Part shown: positions 49,561 through 55,295 of the stretch, piece after piece
How the letters are laid out: each line of letters opens with the position of its first letter
Position numbering within the stretch: the stretch's first letter is position 1
Virus record (IMG/VR): IMGVR_UViG_3300031236_000003
Coordinates: 1 to 64,000 of that record
Source of the DNA: a virus
DNA length: 64,000 nt
Direction: 5' to 3' (one strand)
Made by a program: the position numbers and the translations under genes
Notes under the pieces: model-generated
Database searches by the model: none
Told to the model about the DNA's origin: nothing
What the model saw: the letters and a program-made list of their open reading frames with translations, nothing else

Positions 49561-49686
49561 ATGATTCATCGTTATCGGCGGGGGCATAGTTCTCCTCCTT
49601 GGTGGATTTGGGCGTTTCCAGTATCCGGCCTCTTGATGTGGGTTTGGGCCATCGTGATTGTTGTGACTGGGGAATCACCTTTTTGA
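49561..49686 (+). CDS. Single-pass membrane micropeptide (41 aa)
   Basis: The product starts MIHRYRRGHSSPPWWIWAFP with a hydrophobic segment of about 22 residues (VSGLLMWVWAIVIVV). GAAGGAGGCAGGGGACA precedes the ATG, and the longer in-frame reading from 49459 overlaps the previous gene. Positive-inside charge suggests the N-terminus stays in the cytoplasm. Confidence 0.62.
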   Translation: MIHRYRRGHSSPPWWIWAFPVSGLLMWVWAIVIVVTGESPF

Positions 49687-49687
49687 C

Positions 49688-49735
49688 TTCCGCGAAAGCG
49701 GAATGCGCGGGTGTGCATTGGCCAGTACACCACCC
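49688..49735 (+). other. Structured intergenic segment
   Basis: TTCCGC-GAAA-GCGGAA (49688-49703) is a perfect stem closed by a GNRA tetraloop. GGTGT (49710-49714) and ACACC (49727-49731) pair around a second loop just after it. The gap up to 49838 also has several -10-like strings (TAGAAT, CATAAT) without -35 partners. It may be an mRNA end structure or a small RNA. Confidence 0.4.
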
Positions 49736-49838
49736 AACGGAACATGCCTGATTAGTTTGGCGACCCTGTCGCAGAACACCGCGCTATTGTAGAATGCCCC
49801 GGTAGAACCCGGCCCGCGCATAATTTGAGAGGAGGCGA

Positions 49839-50156
49839 ATGAGACACGCGAGCGAGCGGATGGCGAATGCGGTACCGGGTGAAGCTCCTACGGATGAACT
49901 GTGGTGGTGGGGTTCGCAGTTGACCGGGGCAAAGCCAGTTGTGTACCGGGGGCGGAACCAGGAGAATCGCACTGGATACGGTCGCTGGAGATGCGAGTAC
50001 CGTTCTCACGTGAAGTCGTTCGACACATGGCATGAAGCGATTGGGGAAGCGTTAAAGAGAGAGGAAGCGAATGGCTCGCACCAAGAATCGCTGGACCTAT
50101 GCGGCTTATCGATCTGGAGGGAAGTAGATGCGTCTCTGGCTAGACGACATTCGTGA
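49839..50156 (+). CDS. Hypothetical protein with FDTW motif
   Basis: The product is 105 residues with GRWRCEYRSHVKSFDTW as its core, shared with the broken copy at 7310-7429. AGAGGAGGCGA precedes the ATG. The C-terminal 25 residues overlap a micropeptide gene and the start of the next gene in other frames. Since the copy at 7429 ends just after EALRR, the true end of this protein may be earlier in evolution and the tail recent. Confidence 0.62.
   Translation: MRHASERMANAVPGEAPTDELWWWGSQLTGAKPVVYRGRNQENRTGYGRWRCEYRSHVKSFDTWHEAIGEALKREEANGSHQESLDLCGLSIWREVDASLARRHS
50071..50127 (+). CDS. Basic micropeptide, MARTK family copy 1 (18 aa)
   Basis: AGAGAGAGGAAGCGA leads into MARTKNRWTYAAYRSGGK and a TAG, and the next gene starts at the following base. 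The sequence is inside the 49839 gene in another frame, but the first ten residues recur in the micropeptide at 50732. The recurrence and the strong ribosome site argue that it is translated. Confidence 0.5.
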   Translation: MARTKNRWTYAAYRSGGK

Positions 50157-50442
50157 ACCGTGGAAACACGGGTTTATCGCTTGCGAGTGGGCGAAGACCG
50201 CCGACGAAGCTATTCGACGATTGGCCACAGGCGAGGTCACGTTCGCTTCACTCGACCACGACTTGACAATGGATGACACGCTTGGTACTCCAAAGGGAGA
50301 AAAGACCGGGTACGACGTAGTTTGCTGGATGGAAGAGAACAACGTGTGGCCAGCGGAAGGCGTTGTAGTCCACTCAATGAATCCAGTTGGTCGGGCAAGG
50401 ATGCATTCGGTAATTGACCGCCATTATAAGGGAGCAAAGTAG
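50128..50442 (+). CDS. Cyclic-phosphate processing receiver-domain protein
   Basis: The product is 104 residues. MRLWLDDIREP with the paired Asp, then FASLDHDLTMDD, GYDVVCWMEENN and VVVHSMNPVGRARM, matches the small receiver-like domain predicted to process cyclic phosphates and found in phages and conflict systems. It could degrade a signalling nucleotide or repair RNA ends; neither is shown. GGAGGGAAGTAG precedes the ATG. Confidence 0.8.
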   Translation: MRLWLDDIREPWKHGFIACEWAKTADEAIRRLATGEVTFASLDHDLTMDDTLGTPKGEKTGYDVVCWMEENNVWPAEGVVVHSMNPVGRARMHSVIDRHYKGAK

Positions 50443-50745
50443 ATGAAATCCCACTTGCTGATAGCGGCGGTAGTCATAGGGCATTTCGGCCCCATCGGCG
50501 AGTGGTTCCCGAAGTCAACCGTTATCCTGGAGATTAGGTCCTGCGAGGGAGGACTTGAGAGCATCTATTCCGACAAAGACCTTACGATGGCCATGGCCAA
50601 CCCATTTTTCGTAGGCCAGAACGGCGACTACTTCTATTTCTCTTCTGATGCGCGAGACAACATTCGCGTGACCGTGGACGGAAAATACCGCGGCACAATC
50701 GAAAACTGCCCGTACGAAAAGATGGAGCGTCATGGCAAGAACTAA
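50443..50745 (+). CDS. Hypothetical protein with possible signal peptide (100 aa)
   Basis: The product starts MKSHLLIAAVVIGHFGPIGE; the first 17 residues are a short signal-like segment. The rest (STVILEIRSCEGGLESIYSD and NIRVTVDGKYRGTIENCPYE) is beta-rich with two Cys residues. It starts directly after the previous stop. Function unknown. Confidence 0.62.
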   Translation: MKSHLLIAAVVIGHFGPIGEWFPKSTVILEIRSCEGGLESIYSDKDLTMAMANPFFVGQNGDYFYFSSDARDNIRVTVDGKYRGTIENCPYEKMERHGKN

Positions 50746-50818
50746 GACGAGATGGACCTACAAGCGCGGAGTCAAGACCCGGAAGAAGAAGGTCCGCCGG
50801 CTGCCGCCTCGCCGGTAG
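50732..50818 (+). CDS. Basic micropeptide, MARTK family copy 2 (28 aa)
   Basis: The product begins MARTKTRWTYKRGVKTRKKK and ends VRRLPPRR. It shares MARTK-RWTY with the micropeptide at 50071. GATGGAGCGTC precedes the ATG. It overlaps the preceding gene by 14 bp and the end of the convergent regulator gene by 47 bp. Half of its residues are Lys or Arg, so nucleic-acid binding is likely. Confidence 0.5.
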   Translation: MARTKTRWTYKRGVKTRKKKVRRLPPRR

Positions 50819-51854
50819 CCTTGCTCCGATTCTTGCTTCCCAGCGGCCGCCCGAGTTTCTTCGGAGCCTTAGCCGCCTGATCCGCACGATACTTGTCCCA
50901 CCGTTCGCGCGCCCTCCGCTTGAACATCGCCGTTTGTTTCGCGCGCCACTCTGGATCTCGCCACAATTTTCTGAGATGCGCTCCTTTCGGTCCTCGGTGG
51001 CGCTGCTTTGGTCCCGGCGTCATGCGCCCGGCGGCAATATCTCGCATCTCCTCGAATAGTTCGCGTATCTTCTTGCTGGCGTCGCTCATCTTCGCTCTGG
51101 GAGAGGTCTCGATGGTCTTGATGCAGTCCGCAATCGTCTCGGCATCCTTGTACGCTTTCCAAAACTCGGCTGATAGCATTGTGCGCCGCGGCTCCGGCAT
51201 GACGACGATCTGCTTGATGAGTTCTTCGAGTTCCTGACTATAGGATTTCTTGATGACAGACTTCGGAAACTCGCACCGCATATTCACCATCAGCACCATC
51301 AGCGCCTGGCGATCGGTGCGCGTGGGCGACCGCAGCCGGTTCTGCGCGTGGACAAACGCTCGGTAGCCGGCCAAGCTCAGGAGCTCGCCGAACACCTCGT
51401 CTGAATAGATTGGGATTTCGTAGTAGAGGCACAGGTCGCGAATCTCGTCGATTTTCATGCCGAGGAATTCGGCCAGTTCGGGTAATGGCAGCAGAGGCCG
51501 CTTGCGGAGCGGCGCAAGCATCGTTCGCAGCCAGTTGAGTGCATCCGGGGATGGTCGGGCCACGACAGTCTCATGCAGTGCCTGGGACGGGCGCATGACG
51601 CGCAGGTAGCCGTTTTGGATCAGGGTCTCGATGCGTTGCCAGCGAACGTTGCCGAGTTCTACGGCCAGTTGCTTGACCGTGATCTGGTCACTCGCCGGGA
51701 CCGGACTCTTTCGCACCAGCAGCCCCGGCAGCTCGTTCTCGGGCGTATTTGTGTCGAAGCTTCGCAATGTCTGAGAAATAGGTAGGCGATTGATTTCGTT
51801 TGGTTGCATTGCCACCGATCCGCCCGATTTCTGGAAAAAATTCCTCATCATCAA
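50772..51854 (-). CDS. Putative DNA-binding regulator (360 aa)
   Basis: ITVKQLAVELGNVRWQRIET (about 59-78) and LLPLPELAEFLGMKIDEIRD (about 121-140) look like two helix-turn-helix units. A helical middle part follows. The C-terminus is strongly basic, with the AT-hook-like GRPLGSKNRSK near 340. The start is uncertain: ATG at 51854 has GGGAGAAG 12 bases upstream, and 51809 is an alternative. It is divergent from recT across a palindrome, the position expected for a lysogeny regulator. A shorter frame overlaps its first 167 bp. Confidence 0.65.
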   Translation of the reverse strand: MMMRNFFQKSGGSVAMQPNEINRLPISQTLRSFDTNTPENELPGLLVRKSPVPASDQITVKQLAVELGNVRWQRIETLIQNGYLRVMRPSQALHETVVARPSPDALNWLRTMLAPLRKRPLLPLPELAEFLGMKIDEIRDLCLYYEIPIYSDEVFGELLSLAGYRAFVHAQNRLRSPTRTDRQALMVLMVNMRCEFPKSVIKKSYSQELEELIKQIVVMPEPRRTMLSAEFWKAYKDAETIADCIKTIETSPRAKMSDASKKIRELFEEMRDIAAGRMTPGPKQRHRGPKGAHLRKLWRDPEWRAKQTAMFKRRARERWDKYRADQAAKAPKKLGRPLGSKNRSKATGEAAAGGPSSSGS

Positions 51855-51924
51855 TCGGAATCAACATCTTCTCCCGCTGTTTCTTGGCTGGCTTCGGTGA
51901 TTCGGTCTTCTCGCTAGTAGCCAT
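51688..51924 (-). CDS. Leaderless first gene of the regulator unit (78 aa)
   Basis: The product starts MATSEKTESPKPAKKQREKM and has EIGRIGGNATKRNQSPTYFS. The ATG lies 6 bases after a -10. It overlaps the 360-residue regulator in another frame over 167 bp, which is unusual. Either two proteins are made, or the two frames are parts of one regulator joined by a frameshift near 51690-51850. Confidence 0.55.
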   Translation of the reverse strand: MATSEKTESPKPAKKQREKMLIPIDDEEFFPEIGRIGGNATKRNQSPTYFSDIAKLRHKYARERAAGAAGAKESGPGE

Positions 51925-51930
51925 GGGCGG

Positions 51931-51959
51931 ATTTTACCGCTTTGATGAAGATTCTGCAA
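51931..51959 (-). promoter_or_regulatory. Leftward promoter of the regulator
   Basis: On the minus strand TTGCAG (51959-51954) is 17 bp from TAAAAT (51936-51931). The ATG at 51924 follows 6 bases later, so the message should be leaderless. The -35 is inside the left arm of the palindrome. Confidence 0.7.
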
Positions 51960-51981
51960 GCGTTAAATAACGCTTGCAGAA
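51952..51981. promoter_or_regulatory. 30-bp palindromic operator between regulator and recT
   Basis: Two perfect 14-bp arms, TTCTGCAAGCGTTA (51952-51965) and TAACGCTTGCAGAA (51968-51981), are separated by AA. Each arm supplies the -35 hexamer of one of two divergent promoters, so a dimer bound here would control both. Confidence 0.85.
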
Positions 51982-52002
51982 GGTGGGCAACAGTGATAAC
52001 GT
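51974..52002 (+). promoter_or_regulatory. Rightward promoter of recT
   Basis: TTGCAG (51974-51979) is 17 bp from TAACGT (51997-52002). The -35 is inside the right arm of the palindrome. recT begins 37 bases downstream after GAAAGGAAAGCTAA. Confidence 0.65.
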
Positions 52003-52039
52003 TTGGAGTGTCGGAACTAGACATTGAAAGGAAAGCTAA

Positions 52040-53002
52040 ATGGCCGCAGAACTTGCCGTAGTCCAGACCTCCCCGCAACTCACCAGACCTGAAACCTTTG
52101 CGCCGCGAACCATTGCGGAGGCGATGGAGTTCGCCAAGATGTTGATCGAGTCCGGCTTCCTCCCGAAAGCGTATGTCGGGAAACCGCCGTCGGCAATAGT
52201 CGTCGCGCTTCAGCTAGGGCTTGAGCTGAATCTTCAGCCAATGCAGGCTCTCCAGTCAATTGCCCTTATCAATAACACCCCCGCTGTTTTTGGAGACACA
52301 GCCCTCGCGCTTATTAAGGCGCACCCCGCCTTCGAGTATGTTCGCGAAACCATAGACGAAGCCAGCATGACGGCGACGTGCGAAGTCAAACGGCGCGGCG
52401 AACCTACCGTGATACGCACCTTCTCTCAGAAGGATGCGGCGACTGCCGGGCTGTGGGGAAAGGCTGGACCCTGGACAAATTATCCGAAGCGAATGCTTCA
52501 GATGCGCGCGCGCGGCTTCGCTATTCGCGACCAATTCCCTGATGCGCTCAAGGGTATCGTGACCGCAGAGGAAGCGCAGGACTATCCCGGCCAGACCGTC
52601 GAGGGTGACCGGCCTACCGAGTCCGCTCCCGCGCAGACCACCGCGAAGTCAGCAGAAGAACCCACCATCGGCCAACCCGGCGGCAGCGAATTCTTCAAGC
52701 TCTACAAGCTCTCCGGATGGACCAGCGATGACGCGAAAGCATGGCTCCGCGACAATCTCAAGATCGGCCAGCCTCACAACGACAAGAACTCGAAGGACAT
52801 CCTCGTTGGCGACAAGGATAAGGCCTTCACCTGGGCGAAGACACATGCCCCGGTTCGTGTTGCGGCACACGAGAAGTTCGCGGCACTCGGCTTCAGCGAT
52901 GATGAGCGGCGGAAGTTCGTCGAGGACCGCAAGATCAACTGGGTTGAGATCGACAGAGAGCTTGGCGCGGAGATCGACAAGCGTAACTCCCAAGAGCAGT
53001 AA
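52040..53002 (+). CDS. recT: RecT-family single-strand annealing protein
   Basis: The product is 320 residues. TIAEAMEFAKMLIESGFLPK, KPPSAIVVALQLGLELNLQP, MQALQSIALINNTPAVFGD, LWGKAGPWTNYPKRMLQMRA and RGFAIRDQFPDALKG form the RecT core. It anneals complementary single strands for phage recombination and DNA ends repair. After residue 190 there is a Pro/Thr linker and a C-terminal helical domain not typical of RecT. It opens the rightward recombination-replication operon. Confidence 0.92.
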   Translation: MAAELAVVQTSPQLTRPETFAPRTIAEAMEFAKMLIESGFLPKAYVGKPPSAIVVALQLGLELNLQPMQALQSIALINNTPAVFGDTALALIKAHPAFEYVRETIDEASMTATCEVKRRGEPTVIRTFSQKDAATAGLWGKAGPWTNYPKRMLQMRARGFAIRDQFPDALKGIVTAEEAQDYPGQTVEGDRPTESAPAQTTAKSAEEPTIGQPGGSEFFKLYKLSGWTSDDAKAWLRDNLKIGQPHNDKNSKDILVGDKDKAFTWAKTHAPVRVAAHEKFAALGFSDDERRKFVEDRKINWVEIDRELGAEIDKRNSQEQ

Positions 53003-53007
53003 TTGAG

Positions 53008-53055
53008 TTTCCCCTTCGGGGGAAAATGTGCGGCGGCGACCGGAGCGCACTCCGG
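53008..53055 (+). other. Two stem-loops downstream of recT
   Basis: TTTCCCC-TTCG-GGGGAAA (53008-53025) is a 7-bp stem with an extra-stable TTCG loop. CCGGAG-CGCA-CTCCGG (53040-53055) is a second 6-bp stem. Neither has a T-run. The rest of the 206-bp gap (to 53208) holds no gene I can support. They may protect the recT message or terminate weakly. Confidence 0.5.
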
Positions 53056-53208
53056 TGTTGAAGCGCTAGTGACGCCTATATGCAGCGTGAACCGTTGCTC
53101 AGTGTCCATGGCATCTGAGGTTCCGGTGAAGAAATGGTAGGAAGGCTGGCCTAAGTTTCACGCATGTGAGTCAGCCCGCCGCACAGTAAATTTCAAGGAG
53201 AGACGAGA

Positions 53209-53523
53209 ATGGCGACACCGAAAGATTTCCCCATCGTTGACGACTACGGCTTGAGTGGAACGTATGTCTATACGACGTGGCTGCGCATTGAGGTTTACAG
53301 TAAACTGCTTTTCCGGTTATGCCACGGCTACAACGTGACAGGAGATAACAACGTCGATCTCTACCGCGTGAACTCGCATGGCAAGATGGAGCGCTTCGCG
53401 TACTTCAATTCTGTCAGTTCCGTCGAGGAGGTTGATGGTCCTCCCGAACCTGATCCGGTGCCTTCCCCGGCAGCAGTCGAAGCTCCGGAAACCGCAACGA
53501 AAAACGACGACTACCCCTTTTAG
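53209..53523 (+). CDS. Small protein with an SSB-type C-terminal tip
   Basis: The product is 104 residues. The body (YVYTTWLRIEVYSKLLFRLC) is beta-rich and short for an OB fold. The C-terminus is a Pro/Glu-rich linker ending NDDYPF, just like the DD-x-PF tip by which single-strand binding proteins recruit partners. Location beside recT and a RecB-like nuclease agrees. It may be a reduced SSB or a mimic of the tip. AAGGAGAGACGAGA precedes the ATG. Confidence 0.68.
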   Translation: MATPKDFPIVDDYGLSGTYVYTTWLRIEVYSKLLFRLCHGYNVTGDNNVDLYRVNSHGKMERFAYFNSVSSVEEVDGPPEPDPVPSPAAVEAPETATKNDDYPF

Positions 53524-53532
53524 GAGCAATCA

Positions 53533-53868
53533 ATGAAGAACGCCGCAGCAATCCTCGCGCTGGCCCTGGCAATCCCAGCGTTCGCGCAGACCCCTAAGCC
53601 CGCAGCCCCGGTGCCAGCAGCCAAGGCGGCGCCGACCGTCCCAGTCGAGATCAAGGAGCGATTTCACAAGGCGCGCGCCGACGCCGCAGAGTCTCAGTTG
53701 CGATTCCAGGCAGCGCAGCAGGACGCGCAGGCGAAGTCTCTGGCGTACCAGAAGGAGATCGCGGCCGCGCAGGGCGCTTGCGGCGCGGACTACGCGGTGA
53801 ATCTGGATAAGTCTGGCGAGTTGGTGTGCCAGGAGAAGCCGAAGGCTGCGGAGCCGGGGAAGAAGTAA
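53533..53868 (+). CDS. Secreted coiled-coil protein (111 aa)
   Basis: MKNAAAILALALAIPAFAQ is a clear signal peptide with cleavage after AFA. The mature part has a Pro/Ala stretch and then a helix (ERFHKARADAAESQLRFQAA), and two Cys residues (GACGAD, LVCQEK). It is a likely periplasmic protein with unknown role. An export function within the replication operon is unusual. Confidence 0.72.
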   Translation: MKNAAAILALALAIPAFAQTPKPAAPVPAAKAAPTVPVEIKERFHKARADAAESQLRFQAAQQDAQAKSLAYQKEIAAAQGACGADYAVNLDKSGELVCQEKPKAAEPGKK

Positions 53869-53871
53869 GGA

Positions 53872-54084
53872 ATGAGATTCCCCGCTAACTGCCTCATTGT
53901 TTCCTTGGCGATGGCCGCTTTTCCCGGCAATAGGCTGCGGACGAAGCGGAATCGCATGGGGCGGTTGCACTTATACTGGTCGGACGCGCGAGGTCGGTCG
54001 TGGGAGTTCTATAAGCGCGGCGCGTCGAGTCGGACGTATCTTCATAACGCGCTATATGTTGGCGAAATCAAACGGGTCGAGTGA
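53872..54084 (+). CDS. Small basic hypothetical protein (70 aa)
   Basis: The product starts MRFPANCLIVSLAMAAFPGN, continues RLRTKRNRMGRLHLYWSDAR and ends GEIKRVE. The ATG is 3 bases after the previous stop with AAGGA upstream. The first 17 residues may be a weak signal segment. No family recognised. Confidence 0.58.
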   Translation: MRFPANCLIVSLAMAAFPGNRLRTKRNRMGRLHLYWSDARGRSWEFYKRGASSRTYLHNALYVGEIKRVE

Positions 54085-54099
54085 AGAAAGGAAAGCGGC

Positions 54100-54369
54100 A
54101 TGACAGTCACAGACGAAGAACTTAATGAACTGGAAAAACTCGCGGGAGGGGCCGCCAGTGGAGAATGGTGCCGGGATTGGACCTACAGCGCAATTCGGCA
54201 TGTGCAGCGCAACTGCGACATTGAATGCGGAAGGCATTCAAGCGGGGAAGACGACGAATGCCAGTCCTTCGACCGTTACGACGGGCCATACATCGCTTAC
54301 GCCAACCCTGACCGCATCAGGCGATTGATCGCTGACTTACGTGAGGCTAAGGCGCCGGCGAAGAAGTAG
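54100..54369 (+). CDS. Ead/Ea22-type or similar small phage protein (89 aa)
   Basis: The product starts MTVTDEELNELEKLAGGAAS and has EWCRDWTYSAIRHVQRNCDI and a C-terminal YIAYANPDRIRRLIADLREA. The opening helix, Trp-rich centre and PDRIRRLIADL end recall Ead/Ea22-like phage proteins. GAAAGGAAAGCGGC precedes the ATG. Function unknown. Confidence 0.62.
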   Translation: MTVTDEELNELEKLAGGAASGEWCRDWTYSAIRHVQRNCDIECGRHSSGEDDECQSFDRYDGPYIAYANPDRIRRLIADLREAKAPAKK

Positions 54370-54387
54370 GGGAAGGAAAGGAAAGCG

Positions 54388-54597
54388 ATGCCTGACGAAA
54401 AAGAGTTGCGAGTCCTACTGTACCGTGCGGTGCGGGAACTAAACTACATCGAAGAGATGGCGGTCGAGCTAGTAGAAGCGAGACATAGGCCGCTCATCGC
54501 TTCCGCCGAAGGCCACGAAATCGTGGAAGATGGCATGAAGGCTCTCGACGTGAAAGACCTTGGACTTGAAACGCATGAGTATGCGAGGTCGATTTGA
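54388..54597 (+). CDS. Small helical hypothetical protein (69 aa)
   Basis: The product starts MPDEKELRVLLYRAVRELNY and is predicted mostly helical. GGAAAGGAAAGCG precedes the ATG. Its stop overlaps the TTG start of the nuclease gene (TTGA), so translation may be coupled. No family recognised. Confidence 0.6.
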   Translation: MPDEKELRVLLYRAVRELNYIEEMAVELVEARHRPLIASAEGHEIVEDGMKALDVKDLGLETHEYARSI

Positions 54598-55241
54598 TTC
54601 AGATACCCGGTGGCACATACAGCGACGATCCTCATGAATACCGTGACGAGCAGGGCAAGTGGATACCCGGCCTGACGAACACATTCAAACTCTGCAGCAT
54701 GAGCGATTTCAGCGGTGCCGATCCAGACGATATGGCGAATGCGGCGAGGCGCGGAACTGCCTTGCATGAACTGGTCGAAGTCTGGAACCGCGAGGGAGAC
54801 TGCGATCCGTCTTGGATCACGCCAGAACTAGACGGATATTTTACTGGCTACCGGAAGTTTTTGATCGACACTGGCTTTGTCTGCGATCCGGAGTGGACGG
54901 AGAGGCCTCTGATTGCGACCATCAGGGGCATGCGTCTAGGAATGAAGCCGGACGTGTTTGGCAAACTGCGGCGAGACAAGGCTATCGTTGAAATCAAGGC
55001 GGCCAGCAGCGTCCAGGCAACGTGGAGCGTGCAGACGGGGATGCAGGAACTTGGCATCCACGCTTCAAATAATGTAGGCCGGGTGCGGAGATTTGCACTG
55101 CAACTCTTCAGGGATGGCCGGTATAAGTTGCACGAGCACGTCAATCATCAGCAGGATGAAGCGATTGGAATTGCGGCGCTGCGGCTTGTTTGGTGGCGGC
55201 TTGAGCAGGGCCAGAAATTGTGGCTCGCCGCTAAACTTTAA
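54594..55241 (+). CDS. RecB-like PD-(D/E)xK nuclease
   Basis: The product is 215 residues starting at TTG (TTGA overlap). GMKPDVFGKL gives the acidic residue, KAIVEIKAAS supplies the E-x-K pair near residue 130, and VQTGMQELG the following Q motif. This is the RecB nuclease pattern. NAARRGTALHELVEVW near the N-terminus is the typical upstream helix with its His. With recT nearby it is a good candidate for the partner exonuclease that makes single strands. Confidence 0.85.
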   Translation: MIQIPGGTYSDDPHEYRDEQGKWIPGLTNTFKLCSMSDFSGADPDDMANAARRGTALHELVEVWNREGDCDPSWITPELDGYFTGYRKFLIDTGFVCDPEWTERPLIATIRGMRLGMKPDVFGKLRRDKAIVEIKAASSVQATWSVQTGMQELGIHASNNVGRVRRFALQLFRDGRYKLHEHVNHQQDEAIGIAALRLVWWRLEQGQKLWLAAKL

Positions 55242-55244
55242 CGG

Positions 55245-55273
55245 TTGCACAACGTGCCCTCGCGTAGTAATCT
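55245..55273 (+). promoter_or_regulatory. Promoter before the KTSC protein gene
   Basis: TTGCAC (55245-55250) is 17 bp from TAATCT (55268-55273), the same -10 as at 62217. The -35 lies in TTAACGGTTGCAC, a variant of the recurring motif. AAGGAAAGGAAAGC and ATG follow at 55282-55298. Confidence 0.6.
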
Positions 55274-55295
55274 GCGAGTGCAAGGAAAGGAAAGC

